Source: Multifurca ochricompacta
Taxonomy: Eukaryota > Basidiomycota > Agaricomycetes > Russulales > Russulaceae
DNA length: 64,000 bases
Assembly (NCBI GenBank): GCA_022496185.1
Contig: WTXG01000089.1
Coordinates: forward strand, 81,203 to 145,202
Reading direction: 5' to 3'
Position numbers and translations under genes: made by a program. The notes under the pieces are model-generated. The model ran no database searches, was not told where the DNA came from, and was given only the letters and a program-made list of their open reading frames with translations. This document shows, one piece after another, positions 48,497 to 61,111 of this stretch (its first letter is position 1; each line of letters starts with the position of its first letter).

Positions 48497-50446
48497 ATGG
48501 GATCTCATATCAGCCGTCTTTTCTCGGACTGCATCGTCTGGCCGTTTGGTATGACTAAACCCGCTGGACCGATACACCTCCCAGAGGATGAAGAAACGAA
48601 GAGAGAGGATTCAACCCCGAAGCGGCGCGCTCTCCTGGTTGGCATTTCCTACAGTGGCCCGTTCAACACGTGGTCACGTTTAGATGGCCCTCATGGCGAC
48701 GTGGATCACTTTCGGGAGCTCCTTGTTGGTGAGTAGGGATAGGGCTCACACGTCTACCTTCGATGATTGATCATTCAACCCAACCCACATAGGCTCATAT
48801 GGATATCACCCGGAGGACATTGTTGTGCTCAAAGATAGTCCAAATTTCCCGGATACCTCCCAGCCGACTCGCCTTAATATGGTCTGTGATTTTTTCTGGT
48901 CATCTCCCACTCGTTGTGATTGTTTTTATTGAGACGTTACACAGCTCCGCGAGCTGAGAGCTCTTGTTTTTGGTGCAGTGCCAGGCGACAGTTTTACTTT
49001 CCTTTGTCAGTTCCCCCTAATCCCTCTCGACGCTTCTTGATTGATAATACCTAACTACCCCCCCAACTCAGACTCGGGTCATTCTGACCAGCAGCCAATT
49101 GTTAACGATTTCGACGAGGAAGATGGCCAGGACGAAAGTGCGTTCTCTCCCTTCACGGGCTGTTTTTTTTTTGCTGACATGTGTTGTCTCCCTGCTAGTG
49201 CTCATCCCAAGCGACGAGCAGCCCATAATCGATAACGTGAGCCTCAGCTCTCTCAGTCCACGCCGGAGGCGCCCTTTCCCGACACATGTTTTTTTATGGA
49301 ACTCCGGGAAATACTTATTCCCCTTCCAGTCGGTTGCTCCCTCTTCGTGCGCGGTCACCCACTGCTTTTTTTCTTTCCCACTTCTCATGATGTTTTCCTC
49401 AGGCCGTCCTCGACACTTGTCATTCCGGAACGTTGCTCGACCTTCCTCATCATCATTGCAATAACGTTTACGTACCATGGCAATCCAAGGGCACGCGCCG
49501 TACGATGACCATGCAAAATAATAATGGTCCTCCTGCCCTCCTTCATTTATGCTCTTGCCCCCATGTATTGACATCCCTTCAGTGCGCGCTCAGGCGATGG
49601 ACTTTGCCAATTCGACTTCCCAGCGACGACCGTTAATTGACAGTGTCATAGACGGGTCGCAACTTGCTGACCAGCCGTCGCGCTCACTCTTCCAAACCAA
49701 TGCCCAAGTCGGCGAGGGTCGCTCGTCAGGTCAGCGCGAGTTGTCTCCTGGACCGCAACCACGAGGGCGAGGGACTCGACGCCCACGAGAGCGCATGTTA
49801 TTCACATCGCAGGTTCGGTACGCTTCTCCAGAGTCTCGATTGATTTGCGATGGTTGGTGCAACTTGATGAGAATCCCCATCCAAACGTGGTGAGTTTTGT
49901 TCGTTCCTGTTTTCCAGATGGGTGGTTGGCTCACGTCTCCTCGGCCGGCAGCTCTCTCTGTCTGCCTGCTCGGACTTCCAACAGGCGTGGGAAGGTCCAA
50001 AAGGCTCGTTGACTACGGTTGTGTGCAATTACCTCAGTCCGTTTATTTCCGCGCGAACGGGGCCGCCTCATAGAGATCTAACGTGTACCACATTTCAGAA
50101 ACTCAGAAACAACCATCCTACCGAGCTTTGATGTCGCACATCAAGTACGTCTTACTCACAGTTTGCAGCTCGCACGAGCGCTTATGGTCCTTTTTGTTTT
50201 TTTTGTCCCAGTTTCCAACTGTATGACAATTCGCTCGCGTTGCACGAATACACACGTTACCAAAAAAGGAAGGCTGCTCGCGGTGAAGGAGACGGATTTG
50301 AAGGAGATTTAGACAATTTCCAGGTTCCGGAGCTAAGCAGTCTCGTGAAATTGGTTCGTTTTTTTTGACTCCGAGCATTTGTTGTTCTCCTCGCTCATGG
50401 TTCTGGGCTGCACATATAGAACATGGATGACACCCTGCAACTATGA
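48497..50446 (+). CDS. Metacaspase (caspase-like peptidase, C14 clan CD)
   Basis: Metacaspases are Arg/Lys-specific cysteine proteases linked to stress responses and programmed cell death. The start MGSHISRLFS fits N-myristoylation and the prodomain is short. The p20 core follows: RRALLVGISY at about 43-52, GSYGYHPEDIVVLKD after intron 1, GDSFTFLYSGHS with catalytic His near residue 131, then DFDEEDGQDEMLIPSD, and VLDTCHSGTLLDLPH with catalytic Cys near 184. The p10 part contains LSLSACSDFQQAW, and the C-terminus reads VPELSSLVKL-NMDDTLQL. About ten exons are seen. Joins are exact up to the Cys block except that the intron 49237-49298 ends in TG instead of AG. The joint near 49850-49920 is unresolved. 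A degraded tandem copy lies downstream. The gene heads a run of plus-strand genes for likely membrane-linked proteins. Confidence 0.88.
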
Positions 50447-50449
50447 ATT

Positions 50450-51920
50450 GTCATTTGCGTCCAAGCCATTGCATAATCAAGGAGACACTTTATAATAAAC
50501 CATCTGTGTAAATTAAGAAAATTCCGTCTCATTTACTCTTCTCTTTTGCATTTCATTTTTCCTCTCCTACGTTCTATATATAGCGCTAGCCCGTAATTTC
50601 CACGCATCGCATTTTCGGGCGTCGTCGGTTCCTCGATTCTCCTCATATTCTCATGTACACACAACCCCATTTAAATAACTTTCATCATCATGATTTTGGG
50701 CACCCCACCTCCAGTCAGTCACCCAGCAGCCAGCCAGGAAAGTTGTTTCCAGCTCTTAAGTTTTGCTTTTCGAAATGGTGGAACATGCGAGTTGTGTTGG
50801 CGGGAGGCGGGACTAAACATTGCCGGTGCCAGAAGATAAACCTCACCAACGGAAGCAAAAAGACGTCCCGTCCCAACCCCGGGATTATTGAATGAATGAA
50901 TGGCTAGGCGCAAACCACCCAGGGGTGTGGTGTGATCCGCGCTTGGTATACAAAGAAACTGCCGTGCATTTTTATTTGCGCCATGCGGAGGAGGGAACTT
51001 TTTTGATTGACAGTAAAACAAAAACTTCTCGGTTTACTTGGACCTACTTGGATCCTGCTTGTCTTCTTCGCTGGGAGGATTGAAGACAGGCAAGGTGTCT
51101 CTGCTCACCTGATACAGTCGGACGCAGACGCACCATACCATCAAAGTTTATACGAACTTCTACCGAGTGCGTAACCCTGTTTATCCTAATGTCTAAGTCT
51201 TAGCCTGATTCATTTCAAAATGAAATATTAAAGGCATTTTTTTGTGTGCACAAGCCTCATACCCTTGATACGCTTAAAAAAACGAACGACGAATATGACA
51301 ACAACAACCCCGAATCGTGGCTTTTTTTCGCGCACCTGCCAACTTGTAGGCGCCAATTAAATCGCCTCCCCCCCCTAGATCCAATCTGGCTAAGGCTGGA
51401 GCAAGGCGCTGTCGACGAGCAGCAGCCACAAGGACTTTAAGCGCACAAGCCATCACCTGTTTCAATAAAGGGATCATCAATCCTGGGGTACTTATCATTT
51501 CACTCGCCCAACACCCTCCCCCCTTACGCTTCAACCGCCGCAATCTAGAAGAACCCGCTGCTCCATTAGGGGTGACTTCACTCCCGGGCGTCATATAGGG
51601 TTCTCTCCCGGCGGAGTTTCAGCTATATCAAGTGGCCGGGACATGAGGGCATTAGGTGGGAGGGTATTGGTATGTGTGATGAGAACCCATCCATGAGACT
51701 CATGAAAATATGCTGTGCACTCGATGTATGTCCTTTGGCGGCTTCGCTTCTTGCATTGCCTCATGGGTGAAGTGTATCCTCCTGCGTCCTTCATGGTTTC
51801 AGCCTTCGGCGGTTATTTTTTTCGCGGCACCCCTGACTGTCTTGCGTGAAAGATATTACCCCCTCCCCCCCCAGACCCGCCGCAGTATGAGTGAGTTAGT
51901 TGGTGGAAACCCGGCCATTC
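50450..51920. other. No confident gene between the metacaspase and its relic
   Basis: Apart from the minus-strand frame at 51274-51594, listed separately, only short frames occur. Confidence 0.45.
51274..51594 (-). CDS. Small hypothetical ORF with amphipathic helix
   Basis: An ATG-started frame of 106 codons. Its middle part, TPGLMIPLLKQVMACAL followed by Ala/Arg-rich sequence, would form a long amphipathic helix. The phrase resembles the first helix of N-terminal helical domains found on mushroom kinases and NLR-like proteins, but this is only an impression. No further domain, intron chain or promoter was found. It is opposite in direction to the neighbouring genes and may be spurious. Confidence 0.2.
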   Translation of the reverse strand: MTPGSEVTPNGAAGSSRLRRLKRKGGGCWASEMISTPGLMIPLLKQVMACALKVLVAAARRQRLAPALARLDLGGGGDLIGAYKLAGARKKATIRGCCCHIRRSFF

Positions 51921-51924
51921 TACC

Positions 51925-52990
51925 AGCAGCCCTCCCATTAATTTATTTTCAACGAGGAAGACAGCAGCCCAGGAAGATGGTGCGTTCAACTCTATCTTCA
52001 ACAGAACGTTTTTACTCTTGACATGTATTTCTACAAGTGACAGTGCAGATTGACGGGGCGCTCGAGTTGACAAAGACAAAAGTCCATCACTTATCCACTC
52101 ACTGGGCAGATGTCAATGCTTAGGCAAGAATACGGTGAGGGAAGGCAGATAAACTTTGCGTCCATAGTGCGTGTTATTCACTATTATGGGCCGTTCCAGA
52201 GTCAAAACGGTCGGAGGGAGAAACACATTATGAAAGAAACAGGAAGGAGAATAAGGATTTTTTTTCACGGCTCTTGGAAAAACGGTGTTGGCGAACACAC
52301 GGATCTTGCGTAGATTCGGATAGAAAGCCAACGTAATCCTTGAAGCACTGCGGTCGCTCGTCATGATCATGGACCGGAAGCGATCAGTCGTTGCATTCAC
52401 TTATTAAAGGACTTCACCCAAATCTGCGAAGGTCACTATGAACAAGCGACAACTATCTCCTGGACCACAGTCACGCGGGACTCGATGCGTCCGAGAGCAG
52501 CGCATTCACATCACAGGTTCAATACCTTTCTCAGAGTCTCGGCTGGTGCGAATAAAAAGTGGTGAATGTTGAGCGTATTTCACCGGCGGGGGATCGGCTC
52601 ACGTTTTTGGCCACTCTTCTCTGTCTCCCTCCCGGGCTCGTTTACAACTAGACATTACGCTAGGCGCTTCACAGATTTGATGTGCCCACATCAGAAGTTC
52701 ATCCATAGCCCGGTTGATGCCGTGTATCATGCACGTTCAGGGTGAGCGCTTATGCACGTATCTTTTCGTTTTAGGCTCTAACTGCATGATACTTATCTCA
52801 CGCCGCACGAATGAACGTACACGCCAATTATAAGAGGGCCCCCCTTTCGATGAAGGAGAGGAAGCCCAGCGTTCCGGTGCGTTTTTGTTCCGATAACCTG
52901 CTGCTTTTTGATGCCGGCTGCACCTTACTTGGACGATTCCTTGCAACTGTAATTCGTAATGCCCCCCTCTCCTTCTCAAACCTCTACAGA
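51925..52990 (+). pseudogene. Metacaspase relic, tandem duplicate
   Basis: DNA similarity to the metacaspase at 49085-50330 is visible in the same order. The stretch near 51950 (AACGAGGAAGACAGC) matches the acidic-loop exon. Positions 52449-52560 (CAACTATCTCCTGGACC, CAGAGTCTCGGCTGG) match the exon around 49740-49860. 52591-52650 matches the LSLSAC exon, 52680-52710 the following exon, and 52741-52830 (GAGCGCTTATG) the intron and exon at 50176-50260. Intron sequence is conserved too, so it arose by DNA duplication and not by reverse transcription. Stops and indels interrupt every frame, and no region matching the Cys catalytic block is recognisable. The first exons are absent. Confidence 0.7.
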
Positions 52991-53663
52991 TTTTAAATTC
53001 ACCTCATATTCACCCGACCCACTCAACGTGCCATGGAAACTCTACATTTATTAACGTGCGCATTCATATTGCTCACATCGCATTTTCGGTCATATTAGGT
53101 AGGCTATGTAATCGAATTCATTAATTTTGTGCAACCAAGTCCTAGCATAGCGTGTGAAACTTATGTTCGGCAGTTTGCGTTTGCGCGTTTGCGTAAATGT
53201 ATCGGAACTCAAACTCAGATTCATAATCGTCCCGCAGACGAGTGGCCTGAGCGAACAAAAGATGCAGATTCATTATCAACTGTGTGTTGTACGTTCTCAT
53301 GATTGACACGACAGCGCGCGTGGAAAATGGGTAGGGCATCGTAATCCCACGTTTAGCTCCCGGCTCGCTCTTAGTTTTCTCACATCAGGTCGCTTGGCTC
53401 AGGACGATGCACACCGTGCACTGAAGGCATGATGGACAACTGTGTCGTGCTGTGTCTGCACGTGGTGGTGCAACGCTGTACACTCCTTGAAGAGTTCACG
53501 GTCGACAGGCTGTTGGAACAACGTAACAGGCCGTGATCAAAGCAGCATGGCATCCTCATGTCAAGTCCTATGCAGGTTTCATCCCGCCATACATTCGTTT
53601 CTTATATATCATATAGTATTTCTGACATTAGATACTGACTGAACCCTTGTGTCGTCCCATGCC
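52991..53663. other. No recognised gene
   Basis: Short frames only; probably spacer and leader of the following GTPase gene. Confidence 0.5.
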
Positions 53664-56403
53664 ATGGGAAACTGCTTCGGCTCTAAGGCTAAACCCCCTT
53701 CGTCCTCAGCATCCTCAGCACAACAGTTGCCACCGCCGGTTACTCCTACACTGCAGGTACTTCCACCCCGACAGGACGGGAAAATTCCTACGCCTGAGTC
53801 GCTTGCACAGAGTGACAAACGTCGTCCACACCCGGACCATCTAGGAGCGGCGGCGAGAACAACGCACACGAATCGCCAAGACCTGACGTTGAAGCGCCTG
53901 CGTTGTCGCCACCACCACCACGCCCTGGAGTCACGTGTTCACGTGAACCATCTCGGCGCGGTACAGGAAAGCTTACTTCTTCGCTATCCCAACATGGCGG
54001 GGGAACGATATCGCCCTCATTATCACAACGAGCTCGGGGGTCACTTAAGCCCTTGCCATCACACCGTGGTGAAGAAACGTCTCCGCAATATCAGCGCAAT
54101 AGAAGCATGGCTGATACCTCGTTATCCCAACTGGCGGGACGGCTACTCCTCCACTCAAGTCCGGCACTGAAATGTCTGAATATCCATCACCCGGACATGG
54201 TAGAGGAAAGCCTTCTCCTCCTCCTCCTCCTCCCCTCCTCCTTTTCCACTTTTCCAGGTCGGCATCTGCACGCCCATCACACCCATCTACTACCTCGCCA
54301 CTGCAAGTCACCAGGGCAGCGTCTGCCTCCTGTTTGGGAAGGGACAGCTTCCAGATCGTAAATTTAATAACGCAAAAGGTGATGTGCCACACAACCCCCT
54401 CAAACAAACCTCAAGGGCAAACCATGAACGAGCCCCGAATGATACTGGACCTCGACCGTTAACATCCACAATGCGAAAGGTGCTTTCTGATGACTTCAGG
54501 CACGAATCCAGACATTCTCCTGTAAGTCGCAACTAATACAGCCATAAGCAGATTCCGAATTCTCGTGGTAGGGAAGGTGCGTGTTGACTCTTAGGGACTC
54601 ATGAGGTTTGATTTATGCAGGCTTTCACGATAGAGCCGTTCCGGAAAGTCTTCCCTCATTAGCTCTGTGTTCAAGGTAGACATGGCCGTGAGTTTCTCCT
54701 CACCTTTCATATCCCTGCCTTCCCAGAATAATGACATCTCCGGAGGGACAGGCGGCACCAAAAAGATTGGCTGGTGATGCAGGCATTAGTCTCGAGTTTC
54801 GTCCACGGGACAACCTTCACCTTATAGTTCATGAATACTCCGGATTTGAATCAGGAGATGTTCAGAACTTGAAAGTAATTCGGGATTTTATCACAGATCG
54901 CACTAATGCGAGCCTTTCGTCGTCGGAAAGATTGCACGCGATATGGTAAAGAAGCGATATTCAAGACGATGTCAGTGAGAGGCTGACTATAACTAATTCA
55001 GGATATGTCTCCCCACATCAGACGCCATTGACGGAACAGTCGGAGAGGGAGTGGAGGAGATCTTAAGCATGAGAAAAGGTCAGCGTACTCAATACCCGCT
55101 CTTGATATTTAACGAACATACGAGTGTTAGTTCCAGTTGTTATCATCTTCACAAAATTTGACATGATTGTGTCTCAAATTCTATTCAATCACTATGGTAG
55201 TGATCCTCAACATCATGAGCGTGCTCGAGCTAGTGCATACACAATGCTGGAAGAGAGGTGTCGCTCTCTCTTTCATAGAGAACTCAAGGATTTGCCAGGA
55301 GATATCTTTTCAAGTACTTTATCTTATAGATTCAGTTGCTTGAGAAGACTATCTAACTACTTCTACTTACAGCAAAACCAACATTGAGTGATGTTATCAA
55401 TGGCTTGGTTACCACAACTGACAAGCACCTGGCGGCGGATCCCCACAACACCATTGTACCCTCTGTGCCACCCTCTACTCCAAAGGGAAAGCCGCGAGCT
55501 TCCCCTGTACTTCTTGCGTGGTCGGCAGCACAGAGGGTAAGCCCTGATGTTGTCATTCGGGCATCCATTGAGCACGTTTTATTTTCTTTGTTGTTGAGCT
55601 AATCATCTCATTGGACTTCACAGGGTCGGGAAAGCCGTGAGTGTCATACGTCAATCTCGCAGTGTTGGGTACATTCTGACAAGTCCTCGTCCACATAGGA
55701 TACTGGCGCAGCCTTGGGTCTAGTCCCGACTTCACCGACAGGAGTCTTGAAAACTGCGTGAGCGTTATTCACGACGAGATCGTCGAGGTCTGGAACCTTC
55801 CTGATAAGGATAGGGTTTGTCTCTGTTCCTAGCCAGGTCGTTTGATTTGCTGAAGGGCGACCAGTATCTTTGGAACCCAGGATTCAAGGCCAAAATGGCC
55901 CACCTCGTGAAAGACTTAACTATACCACACACTGGTGCGAATTCAAGGTGAGCACAATCCACAGGAAATTAGTGCCAGAGGATGAAGGAAGTTTCGCAGC
56001 TTGGACCCAAATGGTATTCCAGGGGTTGGACTCATGATTCCCACGGCATCATGGGTGAATAGTTCATATCAAAATAGGTGAGAGCACTTTTTGTGTGTCA
56101 TTTATTTAGCTTAACACATTGTTACAGTATCGAAACATCTGCTGTATAATGGGCTACATTGTAGACCTCACCGTGATATTACACAAGCTGTTTGGATATG
56201 GCCATGATGTATCGCCTAATGACGTTCAGTCGATCATAGAACGTCATGGAACTTCTGGGGACAAGAATCAAATTCACGATGACATCCGCCGCTTTATCAA
56301 AGAGACACCTGCATTTACGTACCGGAAGAAGGACCTGATTATGGAAAGAATTGTTGACCTGATCGCGCAATTCTGCGTACCTTCCTCCAGCAACAGTTAC
56401 TAG
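53664..56403 (+). CDS. Membrane-anchored P-loop GTPase, copy 1
   Basis: The ATG at 53664 gives MGNCFGSK, a motif for N-myristoylation of Gly2 with Cys4 open to palmitoylation. A Pro/Ser/Arg-rich linker of over 200 residues follows; its path through 53830-54480 is not resolved and changes frame. The GTPase domain is clean: TMRKVLSDDF, RILVVGK-SRSGKSSLI (P-loop GxxxxGKS, split by an intron at 54577), LEFRPRDNLHLIVHEYSG (G3 region, usual DxxG replaced by EYSG), then DVQNLKVIRDFI, the ERLHAIW helix and VPVVIIFTKFDM (G4, TKFD). Then follow conserved ERARASAYTMLEERC, LLAWSAAQ and IVEVWNL segments and the C-terminal IMGYIVDLTVIL and ERIVDLIAQFCVP. The family is a mushroom-expanded set of MMR_HSR1/AIG1-like G proteins of unknown role. 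The intron at 54500-54551 starts with GC. A second copy lies at 61112-63508. Confidence 0.8.
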
Positions 56404-57150
56404 GTGGCTTGTTCATGCTTCTGACGTCTAACGTTGCCAATTCGTTGACGAGTGATTGATTTTCATTCTCATCCCCCTCCACTGTGATCACACCACTCTT
56501 TCCCATGATATGCACCGATCAGTATCCACGTTATTGATATAAGTCTTGATATTAGTCCCTTTATGTACAGTGCATGAGCATGAGCAACCATCATCACTTT
56601 CGGCTTCCCGGGCCGCAGTGCTTGTGTGCCCATAAGCATGAGCCAATGACCAATGAGCCCAGGTGGTTGGGTGGTTGGTCCTCAGTGCTCATCCCGCTAT
56701 CGCTATGTCCACTAGCGCTGAGTTGAACAGGCATGAGGCTAATTTAGCTTGGATCCCGTTAATTCCCTGCGCTGCTAACGGAGCCAACGGAACTTGCCGC
56801 ATCGAGCGCCTCGGGGGTGTTTATTGATGGTGGAGGGATCAACTTGAACACAGACGGCCGTGCACTGGCAGTGTTGGAACACCTCTATTCTTCGTCTTCA
56901 TCCTCATCCACTCAATTGGGATCGTGATTGCGATGACCAGCCCCAGAGCGCTCCCTCCAGACCTTGAACTAGGCCAACTTGGTGGGTCTCAGATCATCTG
57001 TCATCATTAATTTTGGTTCTGATGTGCTGCTGATGGACCCTAAAAAGGGCAGCCAGGTGGAGTACCACCCGAGACATCAGCTCACGCACAACATGGGGGG
57101 TTATCGGAGCCTGGTAATTCTATTGTATCCTTCGAGGGTTTGGTAATCTG
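56404..57150. other. No recognised gene
   Basis: Spacer between GTPase copy 1 and the DUF6535 gene with only short frames; it must contain the promoter of the latter. Confidence 0.5.
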
Positions 57151-59762
57151 ATGGAGAGTATTGAAGAAAGAAGAATGATCAATCTTTCTGGGAGTGATGA
57201 CGCTCGGGGTAGTGGCTCACACCCCAGTTATGATTCCCACGAAAAGCGCAAGGATTTCGACGACAGTGCTAATGCACTGTGGTCACTCTACGGAAAAGAG
57301 GCAAAGAGCCATGATGAAGCTCGAATCCAAAGTTTGAAAGATGACATGGATGGCGTCCTTATATTCGTGCGCATATTTTTTCCCGCTCGTAGCGGATGAG
57401 GGTTGACTTCATCGATCCCCAGGCTGGTCTATTCTCTGCTGTCCTGACTGCATTTGTCGTCCAAAGTGTCCAGAATCTGCAAGCAAACCCCGCGCAACAA
57501 TCAGTGTACTACCAACAGCAATCAGTCCAGATGCTTGCGCAGATCTCACAGCAAATCGCTTCACTCGCTCCCCAGCTCCCCGTTAACTCTACCCTCCCGT
57601 CGCCTTATCCTACCTTCAGTCCTTCGTCATCCGACCTTCGAGTGAATATATGCTGGCTCATGAGCCTTGTATGCAGTCTGTCTGCGGCTCTCCTTGCGAC
57701 GCTTGTCCAACAGTGGGTTCGAGTCTACATGCGTGTCTTCCTACGGTATAGCAACCTCCTGAAGATTGCACGGATCCGACAATACCTATTCGACGGCGTC
57801 GAACGATGGCATGTATTAGTGGTAGCAGAAGTGGTCCCCGCGCTCATCCACATCTCCCTTTTTCTATTCTTTCTGGGGCTTTGTGACTCCATGCTGAAGA
57901 ATAATACGGCTGTTGGTGTGGTCACCACTGTTCTCACTGCTACTTGCGGAGTCCTTTATCTCTGCACCATGATTGCACCTGTAGTAAAACCCCAATCACC
58001 ATACCGGAACCCGTTCTCAGGGTTGCTTTGGCATCTGATTCGAAAGATACGTCGACGTCTGAACCACAATAACCCTCCTGGTGATATGCACAAGCCTGCG
58101 AACATGGAAGAAGCTCAGGAACAATTGGCGATGGACGAGAACGACGAGCGCAAAGGTCGCGATGTGCGCGCAATCCGGTGGCTGGTTAATAACATTAACG
58201 AGAATATCGAAATGGAGCCCTTTATTCTGGCGATTCCTGGCTCCTTCAACACAGAATGGGGTCGAAAAGTCTGGGAGGGCGTCTCCAATATCCCAGAAGA
58301 TGGACACCCTGACACTGGCCTGGGTGGCGCCGCAGCCGATCAGGCGACGAACACGGACCGCCAGGTCTCTACGGTCAGCGTTCAGGTCTCTTCACCAGAA
58401 GGGAGTACCCTTCAAGAGCTCTGCTGGTGCGTGCGGTACCTATTTGAGACATGCACAAACCACGCCTACTTCATAAATGAGGAGGTACGACGCAGGCGTA
58501 TGCATGCGTGCGTCGATGCTGCAGCATCTCTTGTGTGCTACACCAAGGTCAAAGTAGTCTGGTTTGGAGAAGTCGGCAAAGTGCTTAGCGAGTTAGGCGA
58601 GATTGAAAGGATGAACGAGCCACCGACAGGCAGATCCAACCCGTCATTCACCACACGCTGGGCGTGCCTCTCACTCGTGGCAACTCAGCGGATGATGGAC
58701 ATCAGCTTGAACAGGCTGCAGGTGCTCGCTCGATACGCAGTGAGCGGAATCGCACGCTTCCAGCCCGATTATGGCCTCCCAGATGTTCTGGCCCTGAAGA
58801 GTGCTCATCGGATCGACGAAAGCCTCAAGACGGCACGAGGACGTGTGGAGGATCTACGTCAGGCATTCGAGCCCTGGGACTTGGACAGGACGGAAGACCA
58901 AGTAAAAGAGATCCTTTGTTCCCACGAAACTCAGATATCAGCACTGGTGCGCATCAAAACCGAAATTGATAGGATGGAGGGTGTCGACTTGCGAATCTCC
59001 CTTCTCCGAGATGCGATGGATGAAGCCACTCACGGGTTAATGCGACAACTTCCCGGTGCATCATTCAGCGAGTCCAGTCGCAGTGGACCGACACAGAGTA
59101 GCGAAGTCTATAATCTCCACGATACTACCCCCGTTATGCTGCAATTAATATTCCCTGGGCAGCAACTTCAGGACTGGTGCACGCTGGGCCTCAAACTCCG
59201 CGATGTCATGGAGGGTCGGAGTGCTGAAGGATACCGGGAGATACTGGAAATCCTGAGATCTATTGATAAGATTCCTGTTCCGCTGCGTCAACTCGACAAC
59301 ATGATGAAACGACAACTGTGGCGTTTACAAGACTTACGTGACGGCGACGGTCTCGGGTTCACCATCGAACTTTTTTTCCTCGCACTCAGACGACTCTTAG
59401 CCACCTCATCATGGGAATCAAACTCGGTCTTCTATGTAGGCACCTTTGAGGTCATCACATCTCAAAGGATGGACAAAGAGCCTTCACTCGGGACCCAGCA
59501 AATACTCCTCGATCTCATTTGCGATCTTGTGATCCGAGGCCGTGGGATCTTCTCAGATTTTTCGTACCCAGTGGACATCACGGACAAGCTCCTGGAATTG
59601 ATGAAAAACATGCTTTCGAGGCAGACAGGCTCACATCCACATATTGACGACGCAGTGCAAGAGCTTCGCGTCATCGATCCAGAGAGACCCGTCGACATGG
59701 GTCTCCGGCATAAGACATTGAGAATTCTTATCCCATTTCAAACCCATAACACGTCTTCATAA
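57151..59762 (+). CDS. DUF6535 family membrane protein
   Basis: Two exons (57151-57366 and 57423-59762) join in phase to 851 residues, with no frame break. The N-terminal domain matches DUF6535, a membrane domain of unknown function common in Agaricomycetes: ALWSLYGKEAKSHDEAR, WxDDMDGVLIF-AGLFSAVLTAF at the intron, a Gln/Pro-rich loop, then LRVNICWLMSLVCSLSAALL (about 145-165), the ARIRQYLFDGVERW loop, VLVVAEVVPALIHISLFLFF (about 203-222) and GVVTTVLTATCGVLYL (about 237-252). This gives four predicted spans. The remaining 590 residues are a long, probably cytosolic, mainly helical part with no recognised domain. The ATG at 57151 is the first of the open frame. It lies between two related GTPases in the same direction. 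Confidence 0.87.
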
Positions 59763-61111
59763 CATTTCTATATCATAGACGCATTCGAGATCTCGGCAGT
59801 TCCCGCCCACCTTTCCTCTCTGCGTCAGAAGCTAGAAGTACCACAAACATTTGTAGCATATCTCCTGGATATTCGCACTGCGTTCACCCTCGCAAGCACC
59901 AATTCTTCGATATCCGTTCGAGTCAGCACAGTCATAAGAGAACTTGCAGGGGAGAATGGGCTCAGGAAATTGCACCACTGCCTTGAAGCAGTGCAAGACA
60001 CGACAGAATGATAACACAGGGTTATCGACGGTTTGCACACGGCGGCGGCGGGAGTTGGCGTGTTCATCTTTGGCGCTGAACGAGGAACTTTATGGTTTAC
60101 AATATAAACATGATTTTGAGGTCATGATGATCACGCTGGTAGGTATCGCCATCTACGGGGATCGAATGTCATACACCATGTTAGAGCAAGGAGGATAGGA
60201 CGCATGTGGTTCATCAAACGCGACCAAGTTGTCACATCACACGCGACAATCACAATTAGACCGCCCACTACACATGCATTCAACGAGATATGACTGGCGC
60301 CTACCAAGTTACAATACCTGGAGACTGACGAAGAGAGTGGTGGGATGCGAGTAACCAACTAGGATCTAAGATCCAGGAAGGGAGCAGTGCACATTGTGCT
60401 AGGGTCATGCTACGGGTCAAGGTGTTGGATAGGACTTATCAAGTTGTTGCCGCTCGTACCCACGTTGCGCGAGGCTACCGCCTTGTGAGTGGGAGACAAG
60501 ACATTATGTCGTTTTTGGCAAGATTGCCCTGCTCTGAGATGACAATGCTAGCTGACCGGTATACGCAAACCGGTATCACCCTTGAAGCACAAATAAAGTT
60601 GTTTTCAAAAAAAAAACGACAGACGCATGGCTTCAAGTTCAACTGACTCTGAAAATTGTTCTGGTACCTCTATTGATTATATGCCTGGATTCAGACAAGG
60701 CCACAAGAATTGCCGGCTAAAAAAAGCAGTGAGAAGAGACACGCCTGGAGTGTGGAGGCTAGGTTAAGATTGTTCGGGTGTTCGGAGAACACGCTGCATG
60801 ATTGTCGCACAGTAAGAGTTGGCGATGTTGTTGAACTGAAGAGTGATGAGATAGGGTCCAGGAACGGGCCCGTTGGGCTCGGGTCTCGGGTCAACTACTT
60901 ACATAATAACCCTTTGCCAGCCGGCGATGTCAATGCAATGAAACTACACGCGGAGGCCACGAGCGTCGACGCGAACTTTGTTACGGGGTTGACTGATTTC
61001 ACCTGGCACTGGCAGCGTTGAGTCCCCGTGTCCCTCCCGCCCTCATAAGCGTCAAGGGGTTCCATGCTTTTATATCCCTGACTTTTGCTGCCCAAGTCCT
61101 TGTATCTACCC
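59763..61111. other. No recognised gene
   Basis: Spacer before GTPase copy 2. Open frames of about 80-100 codons occur on both strands without motifs. Confidence 0.5.

Noticed and set aside
49099..49464. 121-codon frame inside the metacaspase
   Set aside because: It reads through two introns of the metacaspase and loses the conserved sequence after IIDN.
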